This document shows, piece after piece, positions 1-6,594 of a stretch of DNA of 13,666 nucleotides. A program made the translations under genes and the position numbers. Origin of the DNA: CAYYNQ01 sp964473105 (lineage in GTDB: Bacteria > Sumerlaeota > Sumerlaeia > MVZB01); assembly GCA_964473105.1 (NCBI GenBank), contig CAYYNQ010000015.1:1-13666 (forward strand), written 5' to 3'. The notes beneath the pieces were generated by a model. It had not been told where the DNA came from and searched no databases. It saw nothing but the letters and a program-made list of their open reading frames with translations. Every line of letters starts with the position of its first letter. Within the stretch, counting starts at the first letter, position 1.

Positions 1-1
1 T

Positions 2-1282
2 TCACTGATTGATACCTTTGCTGCAACCGCAGCCGGGGCATTTGTGCTGACGGAAAACGGGCTTTACACCATGGAGGGATGGGATGTCTTTCTCGATCAC
101 CTGAAGCCGGATGGTATCCTCACCATGAGCCGCTGGTACACGGAGGGTTATCATGTGGAATCCATCCGGCTGTTGGTCCTTGCAAGGGCTGTTCTGGAAC
201 GGAGAGGGATTCGGCAGCCGCAGAAACATATCCTCATGCTCAGAAATAGTCGTCCATCCCACCCCAACATGGAAGCGCTGGCAACGATCCTGATCAGTCC
301 ATCCGAATTTACACCGGGACAGGTCAACAGGATCACTACATGGGCGGCTGAGTCAGGCCTGAGAATGTTGGTTAGTCCTCATCACGTCCATGCCCCGGAA
401 CTTGAAGAGGTGCTGTCGTCCGGGAACCTGGAAAGATTCGTCGACGAGCACACCTTCGACATTTCACCGCCTACAGACAACAAGCCCTTCTTCTTCAATG
501 TCCTTCGCTGGCGCGATATCCTCAAGAGGGAGTTCCGCCAAGGAAGCAGCTATATATATTCCATCAACCTCAAACCTCTGGTCATGCTCGGAACCTGCCT
601 GTTTACAGTTGCCCTGATGGCCTTCGGGTTCATCGTGCTCCCACTGTGGCTGGAAAAACGTCGTCATAAGGGAAAATATCCCCCGGCATCAGTTGCAGGA
701 ATGGAACCGGGCCGAATCCTTTACTTCATGATGCTTGGCTTGGGTTACATCATGATCGAACTTACGCTGATGCAAAGATTTACAACCTTCCTCGGTCATC
801 CGGCATACAGCCTGACCGTCTGCCTTTTCACCATGCTGCTGGCCAGCGGCTTGGGAGCTATGTACTCCCACTCGATTTTCATTTCGGGCGGCAAATCCGG
901 GTCCGAGAAGAAACTTGTTGTCACGAACGGTCTCATTTTCCTGACACTGATTGTGACACTTCCCGCAGGACTTTTCGTCATAGACTGCTTTTCGGGGGGC
1001 TCCACGGCTTTGAGAATTGTGATAACATCGCTCATATTCGCCCCGGCAGGGTTCCTGATGGGCATGCCATTTCCACTCGCCATCCGGATCGCTTCACGGG
1101 ACCGGAATCCGCCCCTGAGTTGGTACTGGGGAATCAATGGGGCATTCTCGGTATGTGCGTCGGTGCTCGTGATTGTATTGGGACACAGCATCGGCCTGAA
1201 CGCCGCATTCTTGACAGGTACCTTATGCTACCTCGTCGCAGCCGTGTCGGGATTTAGTTTCCGACCCCATCTCTCCGCCTGA
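2..1282 (+). CDS. Spermidine synthase-like multi-pass membrane protein (C-terminal part, 5' end outside window)
   Basis: The open frame runs in from the left edge, so the true start is outside the window; a GTG at 44 is internal, because the family-like stretch SLIDTFAATAAGAF is already coding before it. Counting from the first complete codon, residues 1-45 match the end of a spermidine-synthase/methyltransferase Rossmann fold (TENGLYTMEGW, then HLKPDGILTMSRW). Residues 154-166 hold the SPPTDNKPFFF motif typical of membrane-fused spermidine-synthase-like proteins. From about 190 to the end there are roughly six hydrophobic helices, including GYIMIELTLMQRF with FLGHPAYSL, and GMPFPLAIRI with WYWGINGAFSV, all characteristic of that family. 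Family members are inner-membrane proteins of largely unknown substrate; aminopropyl transfer should not be assumed. The stop codon is followed at once by an inverted repeat, and the last 29 bases overlap the opposing glycosyltransferase gene. Family assignment is confident, function is not. Confidence 0.88.
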   Translation, partial: SLIDTFAATAAGAFVLTENGLYTMEGWDVFLDHLKPDGILTMSRWYTEGYHVESIRLLVLARAVLERRGIRQPQKHILMLRNSRPSHPNMEALATILISPSEFTPGQVNRITTWAAESGLRMLVSPHHVHAPELEEVLSSGNLERFVDEHTFDISPPTDNKPFFFNVLRWRDILKREFRQGSSYIYSINLKPLVMLGTCLFTVALMAFGFIVLPLWLEKRRHKGKYPPASVAGMEPGRILYFMMLGLGYIMIELTLMQRFTTFLGHPAYSLTVCLFTMLLASGLGAMYSHSIFISGGKSGSEKKLVVTNGLIFLTLIVTLPAGLFVIDCFSGGSTALRIVITSLIFAPAGFLMGMPFPLAIRIASRDRNPPLSWYWGINGAFSVCASVLVIVLGHSIGLNAAFLTGTLCYLVAAVSGFSFRPHLSA

Positions 1283-3056
1283 AAATTGGGACCGGGCCAA
1301 CCTGCTCCATCCGGACCCAATTTTCGCTCGAAGCCAACAAGTCCAGATAATAATCCGGCCCCAGGCCGCTTTCATTGCCTGTCCAAAGACCCGGGACAAA
1401 AGTCCTGTATCGATCTATATATTCATCGTGAAAAAGGTCAACAAGAGTATGACAAAGTATTTCCCGCCCAGCCCATACCGGGTCTTCAGGTCGACATTCC
1501 ATCCATGATGCGTCACCCGGACGGATGATCCCCTGAATAAAATATTCGCTCCACAGGATTTCGGCCGGAAAACGCAGTGTCGAGGGCTTATCCGCCAGTC
1601 CCTCACGTATCGCCAGCCAGTAAAGAGGGGAAAATTCCGGATCGTGTCGAACCGGTTTCCCGGGACCATAACGGTAACCTGTCATCAGCGGTTCAACACG
1701 TAGGGCAAAGTGATTGTCCAGACCGGGAGCAACATGGGCCTTGGTCTCGACAGCATAACCCGGCCACCAGGTGACGAGATATTCATCATCCCCCAGGATT
1801 CTGTCCAGATCTTGTGAAACATCACGCACATGATTCACACGTTCTCCAGGCCGTGAATTCCTGCCCAGAGGCCACCGGTCCAGAACAGTTCCGAACTGCC
1901 CGATTATCATCAACATCATACAGATCATCCCGCACTGCACGGTCCTCAGCCTGCCATAGATCCTCATTTTATTCCCAAACCGACTGCTGGCGCCGGTTTT
2001 GGCCCATGTATGCGCAGAGAGCAGGATCAGCCATGGGGTTGCCAGGCAGTAATACTGCTCGAATGACCTGACGGGCAGGAAGGCTGCCAGGACAAACGTG
2101 ATGATAAACCCCAGATAAAGGAGTTCACGGCTATCAGGCTTAACCCGTGTGACACACCTTGACAGAATAGGTATCAACATAAACAACCAAATCGGACTGG
2201 CCAATTGCATAAACAACACCGGAAACTTCATGGAGACGCTATTGAATCGGTCATGTTCTGATGCCAGCAGGTGATAAGACCAGTTGCAAAACGAGAAGGA
2301 CTGGGCGGCAGGCAAGTATAAACACCATAGCGCCACGAGCGGAAGCATGAGCCCGGTCAACCACGTGATTGCCTCCCGCCTGAAGGGACGGGAATCCCGC
2401 TGAAAATGTCTAAAGAGATATATCCCCATGACAAGAAATACAGGGGTCACGGTCAAGCGGCTCATCACGGCGCAGGCAAGACATACACCGGAGAGAAAAA
2501 GCCTGGAATACAAGGCCCTGCCACGGGTCGAGCTCAACCCGGAACGGTCAACCGGGACCAGGCTCCAGCCGGTTAACAGGAAGAACATCGCCGGGAGATA
2601 AGTCTTTACAGTGGTCGACCATTCCATTCCGAAATCGCTGACAAGATAAGTAAAAAACAGGAACAGCGTCATAGATGAACCGATTCCCTCCCGTTTGAGA
2701 AGGAAACGAAAAATCATCGCACATCCCCATGCCATGACGGCAGCAAGCAAACGGCCCTTGATCCAGTCGACACCGCCCAGATATCCCAGGATCGTCCCCC
2801 ACATGTATGGAAGCATCGGCATCTGCGGATAAAAGAAATCCCTGTAGGGGACACCTCCCTCGGACACAAGCCTGGCTGCATACAGGAAATATCCCTCATC
2901 GGCATCAATGTAACGTGTGAGGGCCAGTGCCAGGTAATAGATTCCGGTGATGGTCGCAACACACCAGCCACGATCCATTCGCTCAACGAATCCCGGGGTT
3001 CTTTTGAAGTTCAATTGCTGTTGATCCATAAGGCTTGATAAAAATGGAAGGGCCAT
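1254..3056 (-). CDS. Membrane glycosyltransferase, GT39/ArnT-like (GT-C fold)
   Basis: The 600-residue protein is a probable GT-C glycosyltransferase using a polyprenyl-phosphate sugar donor to modify an envelope glycan, lipid or protein on the outer face of the inner membrane. After a first hydrophobic helix (about 32-49) comes the acidic motif DADEGYF (51-57), then GGVPYRDFFYPQMP (67-80). This is the Asp-Glu first-loop signature of GT39/PMT-like enzymes. About eleven further hydrophobic segments follow to about residue 390. The last 210 residues are soluble and have no domain I recognise. The ATG at 3056 is used; a second ATG (3029) is possible. Neither has a strong Shine-Dalgarno site, only GAG about 9 bases before the first. 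The 3' end overlaps the convergent gene by 29 bases and contains that gene's terminator-like hairpin. Family is fairly sure; acceptor and donor cannot be told. Confidence 0.85.
   Translation of the reverse strand: MALPFLSSLMDQQQLNFKRTPGFVERMDRGWCVATITGIYYLALALTRYIDADEGYFLYAARLVSEGGVPYRDFFYPQMPMLPYMWGTILGYLGGVDWIKGRLLAAVMAWGCAMIFRFLLKREGIGSSMTLFLFFTYLVSDFGMEWSTTVKTYLPAMFFLLTGWSLVPVDRSGLSSTRGRALYSRLFLSGVCLACAVMSRLTVTPVFLVMGIYLFRHFQRDSRPFRREAITWLTGLMLPLVALWCLYLPAAQSFSFCNWSYHLLASEHDRFNSVSMKFPVLFMQLASPIWLFMLIPILSRCVTRVKPDSRELLYLGFIITFVLAAFLPVRSFEQYYCLATPWLILLSAHTWAKTGASSRFGNKMRIYGRLRTVQCGMICMMLMIIGQFGTVLDRWPLGRNSRPGERVNHVRDVSQDLDRILGDDEYLVTWWPGYAVETKAHVAPGLDNHFALRVEPLMTGYRYGPGKPVRHDPEFSPLYWLAIREGLADKPSTLRFPAEILWSEYFIQGIIRPGDASWMECRPEDPVWAGREILCHTLVDLFHDEYIDRYRTFVPGLWTGNESGLGPDYYLDLLASSENWVRMEQVGPVPIFRRRDGVGN
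1281..1325. terminator. Long inverted repeat, likely bidirectional intrinsic terminator
   Basis: The arms GAAAATTGGG (1281-1290) and CCCAATTTTC (1316-1325) are perfect reverse complements. Inside them, after one unpaired base on each side (1291, 1315), CCGG (1292-1295) pairs with CCGG (1311-1314), leaving a 15-base loop. The A-rich/GC stem/T-rich layout fits a factor-independent terminator readable from either strand, though the T run is only four long and lies within the stem. It begins inside the TGA stop of the spermidine-synthase-like gene, whose transcript it most likely ends. It lies entirely within the 3' coding part of the opposing glycosyltransferase gene. Confidence 0.68.
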
Positions 3057-3363
3057 CGATGATCTCAGTTATAATCGGATCGGGGTTTTCCTTCCACCAC
3101 CTTCCTGCTGCAAGATCCCGGGGATCCAACGGACAGGCAACCATGGATGTCATCCCGGGTGACGAAAGACGGCATGGCCCTGAACAAATGCCCGGGCTTT
3201 TTCAGAACCGTGGGGGTGGCATTCTTGTCACTCTGCATGGAATCAGCACAACCAGATGAATGAATCATCGGAAGGAAAGGAGTGACCGGCATTCAAAGAA
3301 TAAACCAAGGCATCCAAAACAATGATAAATCAAGCAAGTTCCATTTCGTAATCAATTGCAGTC
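3057..3363. other. Gap between the glycosyltransferase and the small coupled ORF
   Basis: I see no convincing gene here. A 75-codon frame on the - strand (3065-3292) has no ribosome binding site and no recognisable protein character. A 13-base palindrome, GATCCC-G-GGGATC, sits at 3114-3126, about 58 bases before the glycosyltransferase ATG and could be a protein-binding site. A TATAAC hexamer on the - strand at 3069-3074 has no acceptable -35 partner. No hairpin with a T run follows the small ORF, so read-through from the MerR pair into the glycosyltransferase gene is possible but unproven. Confidence 0.5.
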
Positions 3364-3555
3364 CTACAAATCAACGACCTTGGCAGCATCAGTCCTGACC
3401 GAATCATAGGTCTCCGCCTGATTACGTTTCGCAAGGGCCTCATCAGGCTTTTCTTCCTGACTGCCAGTCATGCCCCCGGCCCGTGGTTTGAAACGCAGGC
3501 TTGCATCTGGCGAGATTTCACCCAAAGAACCGGATTCCTCGTGTTTATTGGTCAT
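3364..3555 (-). CDS. Small hydrophilic protein (63 aa) coupled to the MerR-like gene
   Basis: I do not recognise the family. The ATG overlaps the stop codon of the upstream MerR-like gene as ATGA, the usual arrangement for translational coupling, and AAAGGA lies nine bases before it. The product is strongly polar, with about twelve acidic and nine basic residues, no cysteine, no membrane segment and no signal peptide, so it is probably a cytosolic, largely disordered protein. Position suggests it acts with, or is controlled by, the MerR-like protein, but this is inference from layout only. Its short length and low complexity leave some chance that it is not a real gene. Confidence 0.5.
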   Translation of the reverse strand: MTNKHEESGSLGEISPDASLRFKPRAGGMTGSQEEKPDEALAKRNQAETYDSVRTDAAKVVDL

Positions 3556-3860
3556 AATGCTGATTCCTTTCTGTTTCCTTCAATTGAAGGAAAAATATTC
3601 TGTGGCGAATCGAACCTGTCCGGAACACCTTTCAGTTCAAGTTTGGCCTCATCAATGGACCGGCCCCGTACATGGATCAATTTCCTGATACGCGAAAGCA
3701 TGTCAACATGTTCCCTTGAGAATTCGTTCCTGCCTGGACCGGATCGGCTGAATACGAGGAACTCATGGAAGACCTGCTCAAAAAACCTGATTTCATCTTC
3801 ATTCATACCTGTTGCACTGGCAAATTCCTGAACCATATACCGATCTGGCATGGCTATCAA
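3552..3860 (-). CDS. MerR-family helix-turn-helix DNA-binding protein, short form
   Basis: The 102-residue protein is almost entirely a MerR-type winged-helix domain. Residues 8-36 give the first helix-turn-helix (YMVQEFASATGMNEDEIRFF, then EQVFHEFL). Residues 46-78 give the wing and second helices (EFSREHVDMLSRIRKLIHV, ending SIDEAKLELKG). The IRFFE...F.EFL pattern is a variant of the usual IRFYE..GLL and resembles compact MerR-like regulators I associate with Deltaproteobacteria-type genomes. There is no C-terminal effector-binding domain and no cysteine, so metal sensing as in classical MerR is unlikely. Start choice is between TTG at 3860 and ATG at 3851. The strong GAGGAGG site sits 4 bases from the TTG but 13 from the ATG, so the TTG is slightly preferred. 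It likely dimerises and binds a promoter; the target is unknown, with autoregulation or the neighbouring genes as candidates. Confidence 0.8.
   Translation of the reverse strand: MIAMPDRYMVQEFASATGMNEDEIRFFEQVFHEFLVFSRSGPGRNEFSREHVDMLSRIRKLIHVRGRSIDEAKLELKGVPDRFDSPQNIFPSIEGNRKESAL
3565..3570 (-). promoter_or_regulatory. Ribosome binding site for the 63-residue ORF
   Basis: AAAGGA lies within the 3' end of the MerR-like gene, nine bases before the ATG at 3555. It is the main argument, with the ATGA overlap, for treating the 63-codon frame as translated. Confidence 0.5.
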
Positions 3861-3864
3861 ACGA

Positions 3865-3871
3865 CCTCCTC
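3865..3871 (-). promoter_or_regulatory. Strong ribosome binding site (GAGGAGG) for the MerR-like gene
   Basis: GAGGAGG is nearly full complement to the 16S 3' end. Spacing is 4 bases to a TTG at 3860 and 13 bases to an ATG at 3851, so the true start is ambiguous; both flank the optimum. Confidence 0.65.
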
Positions 3872-4362
3872 TGGGCAGCTTACTGATGGAACATCGACTG
3901 GAAGAAAAGAATTGACTGGCACCTCCCCGAAATCCGGTATTGATAGAAGAACATGGCCGGGACTCATACTGAATGCATCCCGCCCCCCATAGATACTGCG
4001 TTTGATTCAGGAAAGCTGGTTGGATAATGGCGCAAGAGCCTGCGAACTCGTGTCCAGATGAACCACCCCAAATAGACCCGCTCTAAACAGGGTGAAACTA
4101 GTGAGTCGCCAAGGAATATCAAAGAACAGGGGAATCTGAGGGGAAACGTCCCGATCCATCGGGGATATGACCGGGTAATTATCAGATAAACCGAGTGTAT
4201 TCAAGATAAAAATGCCACCTGCCCCGCGCCGGTAGGGGCAATTCTAAGGTCACCTTTGGATCGAAAGACACTCCCAAATCCAGGGCGGGGTCAACTGCCA
4301 TCCAATCGGTCTCGGGTAGTGTCATCTCTCTTTATTGATCCGGCCGCGGGAAGGAATTCAGT
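3872..4362. other. About 490-base gap between the MerR-like gene and the EF-G-2 gene
   Basis: No convincing gene was found. A 65-codon - strand frame (4007-4204) begins with TTG after a weak AGGTGG and has no recognisable protein pattern; I treat it as non-coding. A hairpin that could terminate EF-G-2 transcription lies at 4220-4240. The stretch just before the MerR-like gene should hold its promoter, but I could not pick a convincing -35/-10 pair. No tRNA-like fold, CRISPR-like array or transposon end was seen. The region may hold decayed sequence or an unrecognised small RNA. Confidence 0.45.
4208..4240 (-). terminator. Candidate terminator downstream of the EF-G-2 gene
   Basis: On the - strand, TGCCCC (4240-4235) pairs with GGGGCA (4225-4220) around a 9-base loop. 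Seven bases after the stem comes a run of five T (4212-4208). The stem is short, the T run is displaced, and the hairpin lies over 120 bases past the EF-G-2 stop, so it is a weak candidate. Confidence 0.33.
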
Positions 4363-6456
4363 TCAGTGTGCCGCCAATTCGGCTTCCTTGTCCTGTTTAC
4401 ATGACTGGATGATTTTTTCCTGAACATCGGATGGGACCCGATCGTAGTGATCGAACTCCATCTCCCAGACACCACGACCCTGAGATATGGAATTCAACTG
4501 GCGCCCGTAGGTATACAACTCAGAAAGCGGCACATGCGCCTCAACTACCTGTTTGCGTCCGATCGGGTTCATCCCGAGTATCCGCCCACGACGACCGTTC
4601 AGATCACCCATGATATCACCCGTATAATCCTCCGGTACGGTGATTGTCGCCTTGTAGATGGGTTCCAGAATAATGGGACCACAGTTGGGAATGATATTTT
4701 TGAATGCAAGGGATGCGGCAACTTTAAAGGCCATATCTGAAGAATCCACCGCATGATATGTCCCGTCATAACACGTGGCCTTGACATCGACCGTGGTATG
4801 ACCCGAGATAACCCCCCTCTCCAAGGATTCCACCAAGCCCTTTTCCACGGCCGATTTGTAATTGGTTGGGATGGCACCGCCGACAATCTCCCAGACAAAT
4901 TCAAACCCGCTCCCCTCTGGAAGGGGCTCGAACCGAATCCAACAGTCACCATATTGCCCATGCCCACCCGATTGCTTCTTGTGTTTACCCTGACCCTCGG
5001 CAGAACGAGTGATGGTTTCCCGGTAGGGCACCCTGGGAACTTCAAGGTCGACTTCGACCTTTGCCAGATCCTTAAGCCGAGCAACGGCAACCTGTAGATG
5101 CAGGTCGCCCATCCCTGACATGATCGTCTGGGAAATAGATGCGTCACGACTGACATTCAGCGTCGTATCCTGTTCTATGAGGCGATGAAATCCCATGCCC
5201 ACCTTGTCCTCATCGGCCCTGGACCGGGCGTGCACGGACATGAAAGCTGTCGGCTTGGGCAAACGAGGCTGGCTCACCAAAGAACTGGGAGATCCGGATA
5301 CGGCCAAGGTATCTCCTGTCTTCACATTATCCAACTTGGCCATCACACCGATATCCCCTGCCGCTATTTTTCCGACATCAAAGGACTTGTTGCCTGAACA
5401 GACCAGCAAATGACCGGCCTTCTCATCACAGTTTCGCGTAAGGTTTGACAATACAGTATCCGAAACCATCGTTCCCTGAAGAACCTTGAAATAACTGCGT
5501 TTTCCGGCATACGGATCAACCGCTGTCTTGAAGATGTAGATCAGGGCTTCCCCCTCGGGCTTGATCCTGATGATATCGGGTTGCGCACCCTCCTCGGGTT
5601 CAAACTGGAATGAAGTCGAAGATCCCGGGTCGGATGAACAGGAATGAACAAATTCGACAAGGGGGCGGATTCCCTTCAGAGCAGTTGCCGAACCGCAAAA
5701 AACCGGGACAAAGCGTCTTTCTTCAAAGCCGTTTTTCAGGCCGCTCAGGATCTCGTCGGGCGACAGGGTCTCCTCCTCAAGGAATTTCTCAAGTAGAGCT
5801 TCATCCCCCTCGGCGGCGATCTCAATCAACTCGGCCCTCGCCGTCTCGACCGCACCGGATTGTTCGGAAGGGATATCGCTGTAGGATACCTTCTGTCCGT
5901 CCTCCTGAACATACTTCATCCGGATCAGGTCAATGACACCCTTGAATCCGGAAGCCTCACCTACAGGCAGTGTCAGCGGGACGGTACGTAACTCAAGGCC
6001 CCCTGTGATCCCACCAAGGGATTTTTCAAATGATGCACTCTCCTTGTCCATCTTGTTGATGAATAGAATGACAGGATTTTCATATTCGGTGGCGATATCG
6101 ACCGCACTTTCAGTGCCTGTATCGAGCCCCCCCGTGGCATCGGCAACTAGAACAACACTTTCTGCAACCCGTATTCCCTGCTTGATTTCACCGATAAAAT
6201 CACGATAACCAGGCGTATCCAGCAGATTGACCCGAAAATCCTCATATTCAACCGCCACTAAACTTGTCTGGATCGAGGCATGCCTCCGAATCTCCTCTGG
6301 GTCATAATCCGAAACCGTGTTGCCGTCCTCGATCTTACCCAGATGATCTGTCTGTTTCAGGGTCCAGATGATCGCCTCGGCCAGACTGGTTTTGCCTGTC
6401 TGGGTATGTCCGGCCAGCGCAACATTTCTGACTTGGCTTGTTTCAGTGACTCGCAA
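4363..6456 (-). CDS. fusA: Elongation factor G, EF-G-2-type translational GTPase
   Basis: The 697-residue protein has the full EF-G layout. The G domain shows GHTQTGKT (16-23, P-loop), DTPGYRDF (80-87, G3), NKMD (134-137, G4) and a GSA motif near 255. Domains II and III follow. Domain IV starts near GQGKHKKQSGGHGQYGD and has AVDSSDMAFK; domain V has PEDYTGDIMGDLNGRRGRI and ends near QGRGVWEMEFDHYDRVP. From memory, the K-K-Q-SGGHGQYGD run and the DTPGY variant match EF-G-2 of Thermus-type bacteria better than the main EF-G. Canonical EF-G has DTPGHVDF and RGITI; here the His is Tyr83 and the switch I region reads RRHASIQTS. The start is TTG with AAGGAG eight bases before it; the P-loop region begins right after, so no ATG alternative fits. 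It binds ribosomes and probably has translocation, recycling or stress roles. The main EF-G is presumably elsewhere. Confidence 0.93.
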   Translation of the reverse strand: MRVTETSQVRNVALAGHTQTGKTSLAEAIIWTLKQTDHLGKIEDGNTVSDYDPEEIRRHASIQTSLVAVEYEDFRVNLLDTPGYRDFIGEIKQGIRVAESVVLVADATGGLDTGTESAVDIATEYENPVILFINKMDKESASFEKSLGGITGGLELRTVPLTLPVGEASGFKGVIDLIRMKYVQEDGQKVSYSDIPSEQSGAVETARAELIEIAAEGDEALLEKFLEEETLSPDEILSGLKNGFEERRFVPVFCGSATALKGIRPLVEFVHSCSSDPGSSTSFQFEPEEGAQPDIIRIKPEGEALIYIFKTAVDPYAGKRSYFKVLQGTMVSDTVLSNLTRNCDEKAGHLLVCSGNKSFDVGKIAAGDIGVMAKLDNVKTGDTLAVSGSPSSLVSQPRLPKPTAFMSVHARSRADEDKVGMGFHRLIEQDTTLNVSRDASISQTIMSGMGDLHLQVAVARLKDLAKVEVDLEVPRVPYRETITRSAEGQGKHKKQSGGHGQYGDCWIRFEPLPEGSGFEFVWEIVGGAIPTNYKSAVEKGLVESLERGVISGHTTVDVKATCYDGTYHAVDSSDMAFKVAASLAFKNIIPNCGPIILEPIYKATITVPEDYTGDIMGDLNGRRGRILGMNPIGRKQVVEAHVPLSELYTYGRQLNSISQGRGVWEMEFDHYDRVPSDVQEKIIQSCKQDKEAELAAH

Positions 6457-6464
6457 GTTTCGGT

Positions 6465-6470
6465 CTCCTT
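6465..6470 (-). promoter_or_regulatory. Ribosome binding site deciding the TTG start of the EF-G-2 gene
   Basis: AAGGAG is placed eight bases before the TTG at 6456, ideal spacing. No ATG or GTG exists nearby in frame before the P-loop, so this site fixes the start. Confidence 0.8.
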
Positions 6471-6559
6471 TTCAGGATAGTGCATACCGGCATTACGGCA
6501 AATGTCACGATGCACACAATGACCCCATTGGTTGATCCAGTTGTAAACCTGTGACGAAC

Positions 6560-6588
6560 ACTATATCGGTTCATCAGCTGTCCTGCAA
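6560..6588 (-). promoter_or_regulatory. Candidate sigma-70-type promoter for the EF-G-2 gene
   Basis: On the - strand, TTGCAG (6588-6583) is followed after exactly 17 bases by TATAGT (6565-6560). The -10 matches the consensus in five of six positions, the -35 in its key TTG. Transcription would start near 6553, giving a leader of about 95 bases before the TTG start. It lies in the short gap after the giant protease gene, so EF-G-2 can be transcribed independently. Confidence 0.5.
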
Positions 6589-6594
6589 GCTGAT
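6573..6594 (-). repeat. Short inverted repeat at the protease stop, overlapping the promoter -35
   Basis: ATCAGCT (6594-6588) and AGCTGAT (6579-6573) are perfect 7-base complements around an 8-base loop. The repeat begins in the last base of the protease stop codon and covers the -35 hexamer of the candidate EF-G-2 promoter. No T run follows, so it is a poor intrinsic terminator; it could be an operator or a 3'-end stabilising hairpin. Confidence 0.4.

Noticed and set aside
44..46. GTG at 44 as start of the spermidine-synthase-like gene
   Set aside because: The frame is open to the left edge and already encodes family-like residues before it, so the gene starts outside the window.
3070..3075. 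TATAAT on the + strand as a promoter -10
   Set aside because: No -35 at suitable distance and no + strand gene downstream.
3065..3292. 75-codon - strand frame upstream of the glycosyltransferase
   Set aside because: No ribosome binding site and composition unlike the neighbouring proteins.
4007..4204. 65-codon - strand frame between the EF-G-2 and MerR-like genes
   Set aside because: TTG start with a poor Shine-Dalgarno site and no recognisable sequence character; not supported as a gene.
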